Position numbers and translations under genes: made by a program. 64,000 nucleotides of DNA, taken from assembly GCF_051209875.1 (NCBI RefSeq), contig NZ_JBNTQY010000001.1, forward strand, positions 2,480,001 to 2,544,000, read 5' to 3'. Positions 50,652-59,438 of the stretch are shown here, one piece after another (positions within the stretch are counted from its first letter, which is position 1; every line of letters begins with the position of its first letter). A model generated the notes under the pieces. The model did not search any database, had not been told where the DNA came from, and saw only the letters and a list, made by a program, of their open reading frames with translations. Source of the DNA: Emticicia sp051209875 (lineage in GTDB: Bacteria > Bacteroidota > Bacteroidia > Cytophagales > Spirosomataceae).

Positions 50652-53009
50652 TTAAAGAGATAAAGCTACTAATTCACCTGGGTGGCCAATTGCTCCAACT
50701 GCTACTACAATATATTGTTTTCCATTAATAGAATAAGTCATTGGCAATCCACATTGATTGGCGGGTAATTCTATTTCTGAAATGATTTCTCCGGTTGCTT
50801 TATCGTAGGCTCTGAACTTATTGCCTCCACCGCCGTCTGAACCATACAGACCTGCACCTTCTCCTGCAAATAAAAGTGTTTTTGTTACCAACATACCAAC
50901 TCTATCGGGTAATCCAGTGCGAGGAATATCAATTCCTTTTAATGCAGGAATATCTTTAACCCAGCTTGGAGTATCTGCATTAGGTATCATCCATTGATGA
51001 TTTCCAGTATTAAGGTCAATTGCTGTGATTCTTCCATAAGGAGGTTTTACCAATGGCAAGCCATAAGGGCCAATTCTTGAACTACCCATGTAAGCTACAT
51101 AATCCATATCTGATAAATTAGGAGCAGATTCTAAACTCATAGGCCGTAGTACCGTACTTGATGATACATATAGCATACCTTTCAATGGGTCAAAAACACC
51201 ACCTTGCCAATTGGCCCCACCTACCGCATCAGGAAGCATTAATGTTCCAAGACTTTTAGGTGCTTGATAAAGGCTAATAGGCGTAAATAGTGGGCCTTTT
51301 TTAAATTGACTGGCAATTTTCAAGGCTTCTTTTTTGATTTCTGGCGTAAAATCTACTAAAATATCATCCGAATAGCCTTGTCTATCATAAGCGGCTGGTT
51401 TTGTTGGAAATGGTTGAGTAGGAGAAGTCCATTCTCCTTTTACATCACTTTGTGGAACTGCTCTTTCTTCTATTGGCCAAACGGGCTTTCCTGTGACTCG
51501 ATCAAAAACAAAAGCAAAGGCTTGTTTGGTAAGTTGAACTACTGCTTTGATTGGCTTTCCTTCAACATTAATATCAGCCAAAATTGGCGGAGCTGGTAAA
51601 TCATAGTCCCAAATATCATGGTGAATTAACTGATAATGCCAAACTTTTTTGCCAGTTTTCGCATCTAAACAAACCAAACTTTGAGAAAATAAATTATTGC
51701 CAGGTCGATGTCCTCCATAAAAATCTCCAGTTGCAGCTTCTAAAGGAAGATAAACGTAGCCTAATTCAGGGTCGGCTGTGAGTGGAGCCCATGCTCCAGC
51801 ATTGCCAGTATATTTCCAACTTTCTTTTTCCCAAGTTTCATTGCCTTCTTCGCCTTGTTGCGGAACAGTGTGAAAAATCCATAATTGTTTCCCTGTCTTC
51901 ACATCATACCCCATTATATCTCCTCGAACTTGGTTTTTAGACACAGGAGCTAATCCTACTGGAAAACTGGCTCCCATGATTATTACATCATTCACAATAA
52001 TAGGAGGGGATGTCGAACCAATCGTTGAAGTGAGCGGATCTGCGTAAGCACCCAAGCCTTTTTTCAAATCTACAATTCCACCTTCGCCGAAGTCAGGAAT
52101 TAAATGGCCAGTTTGTGCATCCAAAGCAATTAATTGAAAACTTGGTGTAATATAAACTACACGGTCTTTTCCTTTATCAGGTGAAGTCCAATAGGCAACT
52201 CCTCTACCAGAATTTTGTCGAGGCACATAAGTTTTTCTTTCTTTTTCATCAAACCTAAAAGTCCATAATGTTTCACCGTTTTCAGCATCAATTGCTGCTA
52301 CACTTCTGCTCAAACCTGCTGTAGTGTATAATACACCATTTACCATCAACGGCGTAACTTTAAAATAAAACTCAGGACTCGACCCAAAATTATCAGTTTT
52401 CCAACGCCATGCAATTTTTAAATTTGGAGCATTCTCCTTATTAATTTGGTCTAAAGGAGAATAATTGGTACTCGCAAAGTCGCCTCGATGCTGACGCCAT
52501 TCACCTTCAATTGTTTTTGTTTTTTGGTTATTAGGATTTGGGGTAAATCTCATACTAACCCTTGAAGGCGGAGGAGAATCAATGAAAATATTTTGCAAAC
52601 TCTTTTTATTTGAGACCAAATCTATCTCACCAGAAGGGTATCCATTGGCATTAAGTATAAAAGCTATAATTGCAGTATATGAAGCATCATCCAAAGAATG
52701 TGGATTGGTCTTTGGCATCGTTTTTTTTGTCAATTCAAACAAATCATTTAAAGGCTTTTCTTTCCATTTTGCTAAAAAACGTTCGCCAATTAGTGCATTG
52801 CCTCCCTCAGAACCTCTCAAATCTCTGCCATGACATGCAATACAATTATTGTTATAAAGAACTGATCCATTTTCAGCTTGTTTTTTTGAAAAAACACCAG
52901 CAGTTGTCAATGTTTTTTCAACATAATTCGTATTTTGAACAGGCTTTAAACATGAAAAAAGTACTAAATTACATGCAGAAAATAAGAGGAATTGTTTTAG
53001 AGGTTTCAT
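50652..53009 (-). CDS. PQQ-dependent dehydrogenase with N-terminal cytochrome c, lipoprotein
   Basis: 785 residues. The lipobox is LFSC (Cys near residue 20). Cytochrome c domain about 38-120 with haem motif CIACH (about 56-60) and MPKTNPHSL as a likely axial-Met region. Then an eight-bladed PQQ quinoprotein propeller (about 165-785) of the glucose/alcohol dehydrogenase type: WRQHRGDFASTNYSPLDQI, the W-docking motifs AIDAENGETLWTF and CLDAKTGKKVWHY, HHDIWDYDLPAPPIL and VGAIGHPGELVA. It oxidises a sugar or alcohol outside the cytoplasm and passes electrons to its haem. No PQQ synthesis genes are in the window. It stands 18 bp after the small Dabb gene, so the two share a transcript with an SDR. 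Confidence 0.9.
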   Translation of the reverse strand: MKPLKQFLLFSACNLVLFSCLKPVQNTNYVEKTLTTAGVFSKKQAENGSVLYNNNCIACHGRDLRGSEGGNALIGERFLAKWKEKPLNDLFELTKKTMPKTNPHSLDDASYTAIIAFILNANGYPSGEIDLVSNKKSLQNIFIDSPPPSRVSMRFTPNPNNQKTKTIEGEWRQHRGDFASTNYSPLDQINKENAPNLKIAWRWKTDNFGSSPEFYFKVTPLMVNGVLYTTAGLSRSVAAIDAENGETLWTFRFDEKERKTYVPRQNSGRGVAYWTSPDKGKDRVVYITPSFQLIALDAQTGHLIPDFGEGGIVDLKKGLGAYADPLTSTIGSTSPPIIVNDVIIMGASFPVGLAPVSKNQVRGDIMGYDVKTGKQLWIFHTVPQQGEEGNETWEKESWKYTGNAGAWAPLTADPELGYVYLPLEAATGDFYGGHRPGNNLFSQSLVCLDAKTGKKVWHYQLIHHDIWDYDLPAPPILADINVEGKPIKAVVQLTKQAFAFVFDRVTGKPVWPIEERAVPQSDVKGEWTSPTQPFPTKPAAYDRQGYSDDILVDFTPEIKKEALKIASQFKKGPLFTPISLYQAPKSLGTLMLPDAVGGANWQGGVFDPLKGMLYVSSSTVLRPMSLESAPNLSDMDYVAYMGSSRIGPYGLPLVKPPYGRITAIDLNTGNHQWMIPNADTPSWVKDIPALKGIDIPRTGLPDRVGMLVTKTLLFAGEGAGLYGSDGGGGNKFRAYDKATGEIISEIELPANQCGLPMTYSINGKQYIVVAVGAIGHPGELVALSL

Positions 53010-53026
53010 ATAAGTTTATTTTTTTA

Positions 53027-53317
53027 TTAGATCAGAATATAATCAATCTCTAAAAAATCTTCAACTGATTTTATCCAAAAATTTTGAATAAATGCCTGAT
53101 GTTCAGCATGATTTGAGTAAAAATCGTATTGCTCTTGGTTATCAAATTCCATCGAAATACCATATTCAAATTTGTTTTTAGTACTAATTTGTTTCAAAAC
53201 CTCGAATTTTTGAACATTTGGTATGACTGCAAGTTTGTCAACTGCATCAAAAAAAGCTTGTTTTTCTTCTAAACCTAAATCGGATTTAAGTTTTAAAATT
53301 ACAGAATGTCGTATCAT
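53027..53317 (-). CDS. Dabb (stress-responsive A/B barrel) domain protein
   Basis: 96 residues, no signal peptide, so cytoplasmic. It has the single dimeric alpha/beta barrel of the Dabb family: MIRHSVILKLKSDLGLEEKQAFFDAV (the H near the start is conserved), NKFEYGISMEFDNQEQYDFYSNHAEHQAF and a final VEDFLEIDY. Family members include polyketide cyclases such as olivetolic acid cyclase and small aromatic-binding proteins. It lies between an SDR (38 bp) and the PQQ dehydrogenase (17 bp), suggesting a metabolite-handling role in this pathway. Reaction unknown. Confidence 0.85.
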   Translation of the reverse strand: MIRHSVILKLKSDLGLEEKQAFFDAVDKLAVIPNVQKFEVLKQISTKNKFEYGISMEFDNQEQYDFYSNHAEHQAFIQNFWIKSVEDFLEIDYILI

Positions 53318-53355
53318 AGTTTTATTAAATTATTTTTTAGAAACCCAAAATAAAT

Positions 53356-54123
53356 CTAATAAGGCGAAACACCAACAGAAACCCAACCACCATCAATCAC
53401 AAGATTTTGCCCCATGATTTGTCGTGATAATGGAGAAACTAAAAATAAAGCTGCATTCGCTATATCTTCCACAGTCGCTGGTCTGCCTGAAGGGGTAATT
53501 CTTGACCAAGTTTTGATATATTCTTCATCTTCCAAAGTTCGTTCTGTTAGGGTTGCTCCAGGAACAATGGTATTGATATTGATTTGATGAGGTGCTAAAT
53601 CAACAATAAGATTTTTTGATAGCTGGTCAATAGCCGCTTTGGTCATGCCATAAGCTGCTAAATTGAGGTGTGCAGCATGAGCAGTAACAGAAGAAGTTAA
53701 TAAAACACTTCCACCATGTCCTTGCAAGACCATTTGTTTGGTAGCAACTTGTGTCAAGAAAAATGTCCCAAATAGATTAACTTGTAGTAGTTTTAACATG
53801 GAATCTGGCTGGTATTCCCAAAAATTACCAAAAGTTGTAATTCCTGCATTAGCAATAAGAATATCTAATTTTCCAAAGTTTTCAACTGCAAACTTCACGA
53901 TACCTTCAATGGTTTTTATCTCTGAAATATCGCCACCATAAGCTTTGCAAATTCCACCTTTTTCAGTTATTTTTTGACTGGCTATTATTGCCAAATCAGA
54001 ATTAATATCATTCAAAATTACTTTTGCTCCTTGATCAGCTAATTGGCGAGCTACTTCAAATCCAATCCCTACACCCGCTCCTGTAACGATAGCAACTTGA
54101 TTATTAAAAAGTTTATTTTGCAT
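53356..54123 (-). CDS. SDR-family oxidoreductase
   Basis: 255 residues from the ATG at 54123 (a GTG five codons earlier is also in frame). TGAGVGIG cofactor loop, LNDIN acid suggesting NAD, IANAG for NNAG, serine in LLTSSVTAHA, YGMTK active site and IDGGW at the C-terminus, a glucose 1-dehydrogenase/3-oxoacyl reductase-like SDR. First gene of a three-gene unit with Dabb and PQQ dehydrogenase. Together these might oxidise a sugar or polyol in two steps, one outside and one inside the cell; that is inference. Confidence 0.85.
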   Translation of the reverse strand: MQNKLFNNQVAIVTGAGVGIGFEVARQLADQGAKVILNDINSDLAIIASQKITEKGGICKAYGGDISEIKTIEGIVKFAVENFGKLDILIANAGITTFGNFWEYQPDSMLKLLQVNLFGTFFLTQVATKQMVLQGHGGSVLLTSSVTAHAAHLNLAAYGMTKAAIDQLSKNLIVDLAPHQININTIVPGATLTERTLEDEEYIKTWSRITPSGRPATVEDIANAALFLVSPLSRQIMGQNLVIDGGWVSVGVSPY

Positions 54124-54187
54124 GATAAAACTAAGCACAAAATATGGTTGATTGATAAAGTTTTACTTTTGCCAAAATTAAACAAAA

Positions 54188-54292
54188 TATCGTTAAGTAA
54201 ATTGACGAATTTTTATTGATGAATTGATGAGCTGAAAATACTTGTTTTCAATCAATTACAATAAAAAAGACTATTCTTTCTACTTAACGATA
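54188..54292. repeat. inverted repeat downstream of GH3
   Basis: TATCGTTAAGTA at 54188-54199 and TACTTAACGATA at 54281-54292, 12-base perfect arms 81 bases apart, in the 180 bp between the GH3 stop and the SDR start. It could be a large hairpin at the GH3 transcript end or a pair of protein sites. Confidence 0.45.
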
Positions 54293-54303
54293 CTTTAATA
54301 AGC

Positions 54304-56325
54304 TTATTTATAACCAATTCCTGATCCAAACATAAATAGTCCATAACCTTTTGGCTCCATAAAACCAGGTACATCTGATTTGTTTTCTAAAACTGCTTTG
54401 TCAGAAATGGGTGTTGTAAATGGCATCCTTCCTGTAGGGTTATAAACCCCTGTAACAATATCGAGTAAAGCATCTTGTGTAGTACCAAATGTAGCTAATA
54501 CAGTTTTCAAATTACTATTATCAATTTCGCTAATCACCCACGGATTAGTATAATTGATAGCAACAATGCTTGGTTTATCTTTGGTAAGTTCATTGACATG
54601 AGCAACATCAATTTTATTTTTTGACAAACTCAACTCAATTGGCTTGCCCTGCGAACTAAACAAGCTTCCGCCCGAAGGAATCAACCATAATAAAACAACA
54701 TCGGCTTCATCTTTTGTATTTACAAATTCAAGATTGCTGTTTTCTACTTTAGGCTTGTTTACAGTAATGGCATTTTTATTTCTACCATTATCATAATAGG
54801 TTTCAAAATAAACTTTAGTTTTTTTCTTGATTGGCAATAGTTGAGCATCATTTCGTAGTAAAACAATAGATTTTCTTAGAGCTAAATCTGCTTTTTTCTG
54901 GAACTCTTGACTTCCGACAATTTTTACTGCTTTTTCTACATCTACATAAGGGTTTTCAAACAGGCCTAATTCAAATTTTTCTTTCAATAGTCTTGCAATA
55001 GATTCATTGATTCGGCTTTCTGTGACCAGTCCTTTTTTTACAGTTTCTAATAATAAGGCTGGATCTGCACCACCTGAAAAAATATCGACACCTGCTTGAA
55101 TGGCTTTCTGATAACGTTCTAAAATTGATAGATTTTCAACACCCCAAGGCATCATATCAATTGGCCCAGTATCTGAATTAATAATACCTTTGAAACCAAG
55201 TTTCTTTCTTAGTATGTCTTGAATAACCGCTTTGTTATAAGAGAAACCAACATTCTCAAATTCTTTTCCTTTTGGAGCAGAATAATAAGGCATGATAGAA
55301 GAAGTTCCTGCATCAATCGCCGCTTTGAAAGGTTTTACATGGTAATCAAACATACCGCCAGGGTAATGAGCAAATTTTCCCCAATCAAAATGTGAATCTT
55401 GTCCATCTTCCTGCGGGCCACCGCCTGGGAAATGTTTGGTTGTTAGTGCTACTGAGTTTTTTCCTAATTTTGTTCCTTGAAAACCTAAAACTATTTCACG
55501 AATCATACTTGAAGTCAAGTTGGCATCTTCACCAAATGTACCTTCGATTCGTTGCCAACGAGGCTCAGTAGCCAAATCGGCCATGTACATATACCCCTTT
55601 CTTAAACCAACTGACGTCCACTCTTTGGCTGCTATTTCGGCAAATTCACGGGTTAGTTTTGGGTCTCTCATGGCAGCAAGTCCTAATTCACCTGGCCATT
55701 TTGAGAAAACAGTTGTTCCAACACTTAAACCAATCGAGGCGTCAAGTGTAACGTGATTACGTGGGTTTGAGGCAACAATTGAAGGAATACCCAAACGTGA
55801 ACTTTCAGATAAGGCTTGCAGATTGTTTGACCATTCTGCCATCGTCTTGGCACTGGTGTTGGCACGTAAAATAAAATGGCGGAGGTGGAAATTCAATACG
55901 CCTTTGGTCGTTCCTGCCGCCGACATCATCGGATTGGGCAGAGGTTTACGTGTAAACATATTGTTGGGCTGCAACAAATCTTCTTCATTGAAGCCGCTTG
56001 TAATTTCGGTTTTAGGAGCATTGGCTTGGAATGAGTTATCACCAGCCAATCGGGTCGTACTAATAATCATAAATCCAATTTTCTCCTCAAGAGTCATCTG
56101 AGAAATCAAATCTTTGATACGTACATCATAAGGTAAACGCCAATCTTCGTATTTATCCAGTTTTTTGTTTTTATTGAGGTCTTTGAATTGTAGATTTTTG
56201 ATTTGCAAGATTTCTACACTTCTTTTCCCCAAAACAGGTTGGACACTTTGCTGACCAAATGCACTCGTGATTCCTATTGAAAGGATAAAAAGGCAATAAA
56301 ATTTTATATGCTTAGAAAACTTCAT
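54304..56325 (-). CDS. GH3 beta-glucosidase-like enzyme, secreted
   Basis: 673 residues with a signal peptide (about 1-24, FGQQ). Family 3 two-domain structure: N-terminal barrel with MTLEEKIGFM, RWQRIEGTFGEDANL, KHFPGGGPQEDGQDSH and the nucleophile Asp in GFKGIINSDTGPID (about residue 383); then the alpha/beta sandwich starting SIVLLRNDAQLLPI. No fibronectin C-terminal domain, so it is on the short side. The SGGADP segment after the barrel is typical. It hydrolyses a terminal beta-glucoside or xyloside. Next to a PQQ dehydrogenase that could oxidise the released sugar. A palindrome at 56438-56462 lies 113 bp upstream. Confidence 0.88.
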   Translation of the reverse strand: MKFSKHIKFYCLFILSIGITSAFGQQSVQPVLGKRSVEILQIKNLQFKDLNKNKKLDKYEDWRLPYDVRIKDLISQMTLEEKIGFMIISTTRLAGDNSFQANAPKTEITSGFNEEDLLQPNNMFTRKPLPNPMMSAAGTTKGVLNFHLRHFILRANTSAKTMAEWSNNLQALSESSRLGIPSIVASNPRNHVTLDASIGLSVGTTVFSKWPGELGLAAMRDPKLTREFAEIAAKEWTSVGLRKGYMYMADLATEPRWQRIEGTFGEDANLTSSMIREIVLGFQGTKLGKNSVALTTKHFPGGGPQEDGQDSHFDWGKFAHYPGGMFDYHVKPFKAAIDAGTSSIMPYYSAPKGKEFENVGFSYNKAVIQDILRKKLGFKGIINSDTGPIDMMPWGVENLSILERYQKAIQAGVDIFSGGADPALLLETVKKGLVTESRINESIARLLKEKFELGLFENPYVDVEKAVKIVGSQEFQKKADLALRKSIVLLRNDAQLLPIKKKTKVYFETYYDNGRNKNAITVNKPKVENSNLEFVNTKDEADVVLLWLIPSGGSLFSSQGKPIELSLSKNKIDVAHVNELTKDKPSIVAINYTNPWVISEIDNSNLKTVLATFGTTQDALLDIVTGVYNPTGRMPFTTPISDKAVLENKSDVPGFMEPKGYGLFMFGSGIGYK

Positions 56326-56437
56326 TTGATAAATAAGTTAAGGTTATAGATTGAATTTTGAATATTACTTTTTCGAAAATTTGAATTGTTGTTAATCAAA
56401 TAATTTATTGTACAAATTTGAGAAGAAAATTGCAACT

Positions 56438-56462
56438 TTTTTAATCAATTTTTGATTAAAAA
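56438..56462. promoter_or_regulatory. palindrome TTTTTAATCAA-TTT-TTGATTAAAAA
   Basis: 11-base perfect arms with a 3-base centre between the hydrolase at 56504 and GH3. It is AT-only apart from two bases and is not followed by a T-run in the minus direction, so an operator for GH3 is more likely than a terminator. Its sequence differs from the Nudix operator. Confidence 0.4.
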
Positions 56463-56503
56463 TATTCAAATTCAATCCAATTTTTATCTTAGCTCATTTA
56501 TTT

Positions 56504-57619
56504 TTAATCAATAAAGCCAGCATTATTCTTTACGCCTGTTTTTACCCACGTTCTTAGTTCATCAAAAGCTTTACCTGTTTGTTGTGCAGTAAAATTACAA
56601 TGCCCTTGTCCGTTGGTATATTTAACTGTAAAATATTGGTCTTTGCCTTTTTGGTGAACCATATTTTCAAAATTTACTACGCCGTACGTTGGAGGAATGA
56701 GTTGGTCATAAATGGTATGCAAGAAAACCACAGGTTTATTAATTTCGCCAGTGCGATCATACTTTTTGAAAATTACATCAGGATTTACGGTTGCTTTGAG
56801 TCTTTCAGCTTTTTGATTTACTTCTAAATCATTTGGAAAACCACTATACAAAGTGTTTGTATTATCAAATGGATTTCCGCCTGCTTTTTGAGCAATGTCT
56901 CTCAAAACATTTTCGTTGAAAAATAATGAAAAAGGTAAATCATCTACTTTTAAATCGAAACGTTTGGCAAATGCTACAGCTAATGCCGAGTCTTTCTTAA
57001 AAATGGCTTGCTTTATTTCTTTTGCTTTGGCAAGCATATTTCTTGAATTTTGAGCTTGATATGGCTTAGATAAATCAAAAATATCACTTAAAGAAGTAAC
57101 AACTCCAGGGAACAAACCATTAAAAGTCGCATAAATATCAAACTCTTTTCTGCATTGTAAATATGGACGACTCGAAAGCGGACACATAGGTAATGCACCG
57201 TTGTAATTTGCTCCAAAATTTTCAATAGTTGCTACCGAAACACCTCCACCCATTGAGTGTCCAACCATAAAAGTTGAGTCAGGTTTGTTATATTTTTTTA
57301 CGAAATATTGCCTTAATGCTTCTGTGTCGTCAACTCCTTGTGGTAAAGCAAAGCCTTGATAAGCATAATCAGAAGCAGCAACGGCGAAGCCTCTTTCTAA
57401 AAAAGGTGACATTCTTTTAAGCCATTCAGGATTTTGACTTTGTAGTGGTTTTGCTCCCATAAACTCATAACCGTGTGCATACATCACTAATTTTCCTTTC
57501 CAGTTTTCAGGAAAAAGAATACGATATTTTGCCCCATTGATTGTTCCTGAGTCTATTTTTGCTATTTTTTGTGCAAAAACGACGTTGGTTAATAACAAGA
57601 GAATGATAATTTTTTTCAT
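56504..57619 (-). CDS. secreted alpha/beta hydrolase
   Basis: 371 residues from the ATG at 57619; 19 further in-frame codons upstream do not form a signal peptide, while MKKIIILLLLTNVVFAQ does. Alpha/beta hydrolase with VMYAHGYEFMGAKP (oxyanion region), nucleophile in GHSMGGG (about residue 122), VFLHTIYDQLIPPTYG with a probable acid and GQGHCNFTAQQ with the histidine. A large helical cap of about 120 residues lies between. Similar to tannase/feruloyl-esterase-like or lactone hydrolases, but no named family is certain. Last of four genes read from the promoter at 61290, 41 bp after the DUF3237 gene. Confidence 0.8.
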   Translation of the reverse strand: MKKIIILLLLTNVVFAQKIAKIDSGTINGAKYRILFPENWKGKLVMYAHGYEFMGAKPLQSQNPEWLKRMSPFLERGFAVAASDYAYQGFALPQGVDDTEALRQYFVKKYNKPDSTFMVGHSMGGGVSVATIENFGANYNGALPMCPLSSRPYLQCRKEFDIYATFNGLFPGVVTSLSDIFDLSKPYQAQNSRNMLAKAKEIKQAIFKKDSALAVAFAKRFDLKVDDLPFSLFFNENVLRDIAQKAGGNPFDNTNTLYSGFPNDLEVNQKAERLKATVNPDVIFKKYDRTGEINKPVVFLHTIYDQLIPPTYGVVNFENMVHQKGKDQYFTVKYTNGQGHCNFTAQQTGKAFDELRTWVKTGVKNNAGFID

Positions 57620-57660
57620 AGTAATAGAGTTTGAATATTTTAAGTGAAAAAGGCAAGATT

Positions 57661-58197
57661 TTACAAAACTTTCCAAACTTGAATCGTTACGTTATCTGGG
57701 TTTCTAATACCTTTACATATAAAAATAGCATTATTCAACCACTCATATTTGCCCGCAGGAGCTTCAAATTTTGGCACAGCTCTGAAATAATAATCGTTTG
57801 GACTGACCTGCTCACCTCTGCCAATCTTAGCAGCGATTTCTGGTGAAGCTACTCTCAACCCCAGATTTTTGATGTATATATAAGTTCCATCATCAGTTTT
57901 GATGGTATAATGTGCTTCCAACTCGGCCACACCATCTTTTCTGACAATTTGCCAATCAGCCCCTCCATTAACAATGTCACCTTTCATTTTTGGACCTTCA
58001 AAAGTTCCACCAACAATAGGAATGACACGGCGAACACCATGAGCTGTTTCTCCAACCACCATTGGAGAAGAAACTAATACTTTTAATTCACACACAAATT
58101 CTAATTGAGGGCTTTCCATATTTTTATTGGTATTTTGTGCTTGAATTTTACTTGAAAAAAATAATACAAAAATGGCGAGGGTTAAGGTTGTTTTCAT
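57661..58197 (-). CDS. secreted DUF3237-family protein
   Basis: 178 residues with a signal peptide (about 1-20, IQAQ), then DUF3237: LEFVCELKVLVSSPMVVGETAHGVRRVIPIVGGTFEGPKMKG, GGADWQIVRKDGVAELEAHYTIKTDDGTYIYIKN and a conserved YYFRAVPKFE end. Most DUF3237 proteins are cytoplasmic and occur with aromatic or fatty-acid catabolism; export is less usual. Its start overlaps the stop of the FAD monooxygenase by four bases, so translation is coupled. Function unknown; binding or isomerising an oxidised aromatic product is speculative. Confidence 0.85.
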   Translation of the reverse strand: MKTTLTLAIFVLFFSSKIQAQNTNKNMESPQLEFVCELKVLVSSPMVVGETAHGVRRVIPIVGGTFEGPKMKGDIVNGGADWQIVRKDGVAELEAHYTIKTDDGTYIYIKNLGLRVASPEIAAKIGRGEQVSPNDYYFRAVPKFEAPAGKYEWLNNAIFICKGIRNPDNVTIQVWKVL

Positions 58198-59432
58198 AGT
58201 TTTTGATTAAGACTTTGGACATCAAAGCCAGCGATTTGTTTATAATGATTCATTACTGTTTCTAATTCATCATGTGGGATTTCATTTGTAGAAAAACCAG
58301 TTGGAAAACGTTCTTCCATCATATCCATGATTTGGTCAGGGCCTTTTGCTCTATTTTGCATGACCACTTTGGCTGCGGCTGGTACTCTTTCCGCATCATA
58401 TTTTTGTAGAGCAGTCAATACATCGGTTTCTTTGATAAGCATTTCTGTCAGACAATCGGCATCTAAAATTGCCTGTGAAGCACCATTTGAACCAATCGGG
58501 TACATTGGATGAGCAGCATCTCCTAAAAGTGTAACTCTTCCAAATGTCCATCTATCAAGCGGGTTGCGGTCAGACATAGGAAACTCATAAACCGCAGGAG
58601 CTTCACTAATCATTTTAGGTACATCAAGCCAATCAAAATTCCAAGTTTTATAAATTTCAACTAAACGAGCTTTATCAGCTTGGCGATTCCAGTCTCTAAC
58701 TGTTATTTTTTCAGAATCAGGTTCTTTTAAATTAGCCACCCAATTGATGAGTTGATTTCCATTTTCATCTAAGCGAGGGTCGATAGGGTAGGCGACCATT
58801 TTTTGTTTCAGACTTCCAATCATTACCATTGAGCTTCCAGACAAGAAAGGCTTCATCCAAGTTGTTCCACGATACAATACATTACCAGAATAACAAGGAC
58901 CACCTTCTTGAGGATAAAGTTGTTTTCTTACAACTGAGTTAATGCCATCAGCTCCAATCAAAATATCTCCTTTTTCTTGGAGAATCACTTCACCATTTTC
59001 ACGGTTGATAAATGTTGCTACTACTTCGTTGCCATTATCTTGAAATTCTTGTAAATGATGGTTTGTCAAAACATTTTCTGTCCCGATGACTTGTTGTACT
59101 TCCTCAAATAATAACATTTGGAGATTTCCACGATGAATAGAAAACTGTGGCCATTTATAACCTGCAAAGCGTCCACGTGGCTCTTCCCAAAACTTTTGTC
59201 CGAAGCGATTGAAATACAGTAAATCTTGTGTTTCGACAGCAGTTTGGGCAATTTTTTCTTGTAAACCAAGGTTTGTTAGTACTCTTACACAGTGTGGCAA
59301 AGTATTAATACCAACCCCCAAAGGCTTAATTTCTTTTACAGACTCAAAAACTTTTACTTCAAAACCAGCTTTTTTTAAACACAAAGCCGTGCAAAGTCCA
59401 CCAATACCTCCACCAATAATTATTACTTTCAT
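58194..59432 (-). CDS. group A FAD-dependent aromatic monooxygenase (salicylate-hydroxylase-like)
   Basis: 412 residues, no signal peptide. FAD-binding GGGIGGLCTALCLKKAG at the N-terminus, the DG motif GADGINSVVR (about residues 158-167) and the second FAD motif GRVTLLGDAAHPMYPIGSNGASQAI (about 285-310) are all intact. This is the single-component flavoprotein hydroxylase class that uses NAD(P)H and O2 to hydroxylate phenolic acids. Six bp after the acyl-CoA dehydrogenase gene and overlapping DUF3237. The position suggests action on an aromatic ring after side-chain degradation; the exact substrate is unknown. Confidence 0.9.
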   Translation of the reverse strand: MKVIIIGGGIGGLCTALCLKKAGFEVKVFESVKEIKPLGVGINTLPHCVRVLTNLGLQEKIAQTAVETQDLLYFNRFGQKFWEEPRGRFAGYKWPQFSIHRGNLQMLLFEEVQQVIGTENVLTNHHLQEFQDNGNEVVATFINRENGEVILQEKGDILIGADGINSVVRKQLYPQEGGPCYSGNVLYRGTTWMKPFLSGSSMVMIGSLKQKMVAYPIDPRLDENGNQLINWVANLKEPDSEKITVRDWNRQADKARLVEIYKTWNFDWLDVPKMISEAPAVYEFPMSDRNPLDRWTFGRVTLLGDAAHPMYPIGSNGASQAILDADCLTEMLIKETDVLTALQKYDAERVPAAAKVVMQNRAKGPDQIMDMMEERFPTGFSTNEIPHDELETVMNHYKQIAGFDVQSLNQKL

Positions 59433-59438
59433 CTTATT

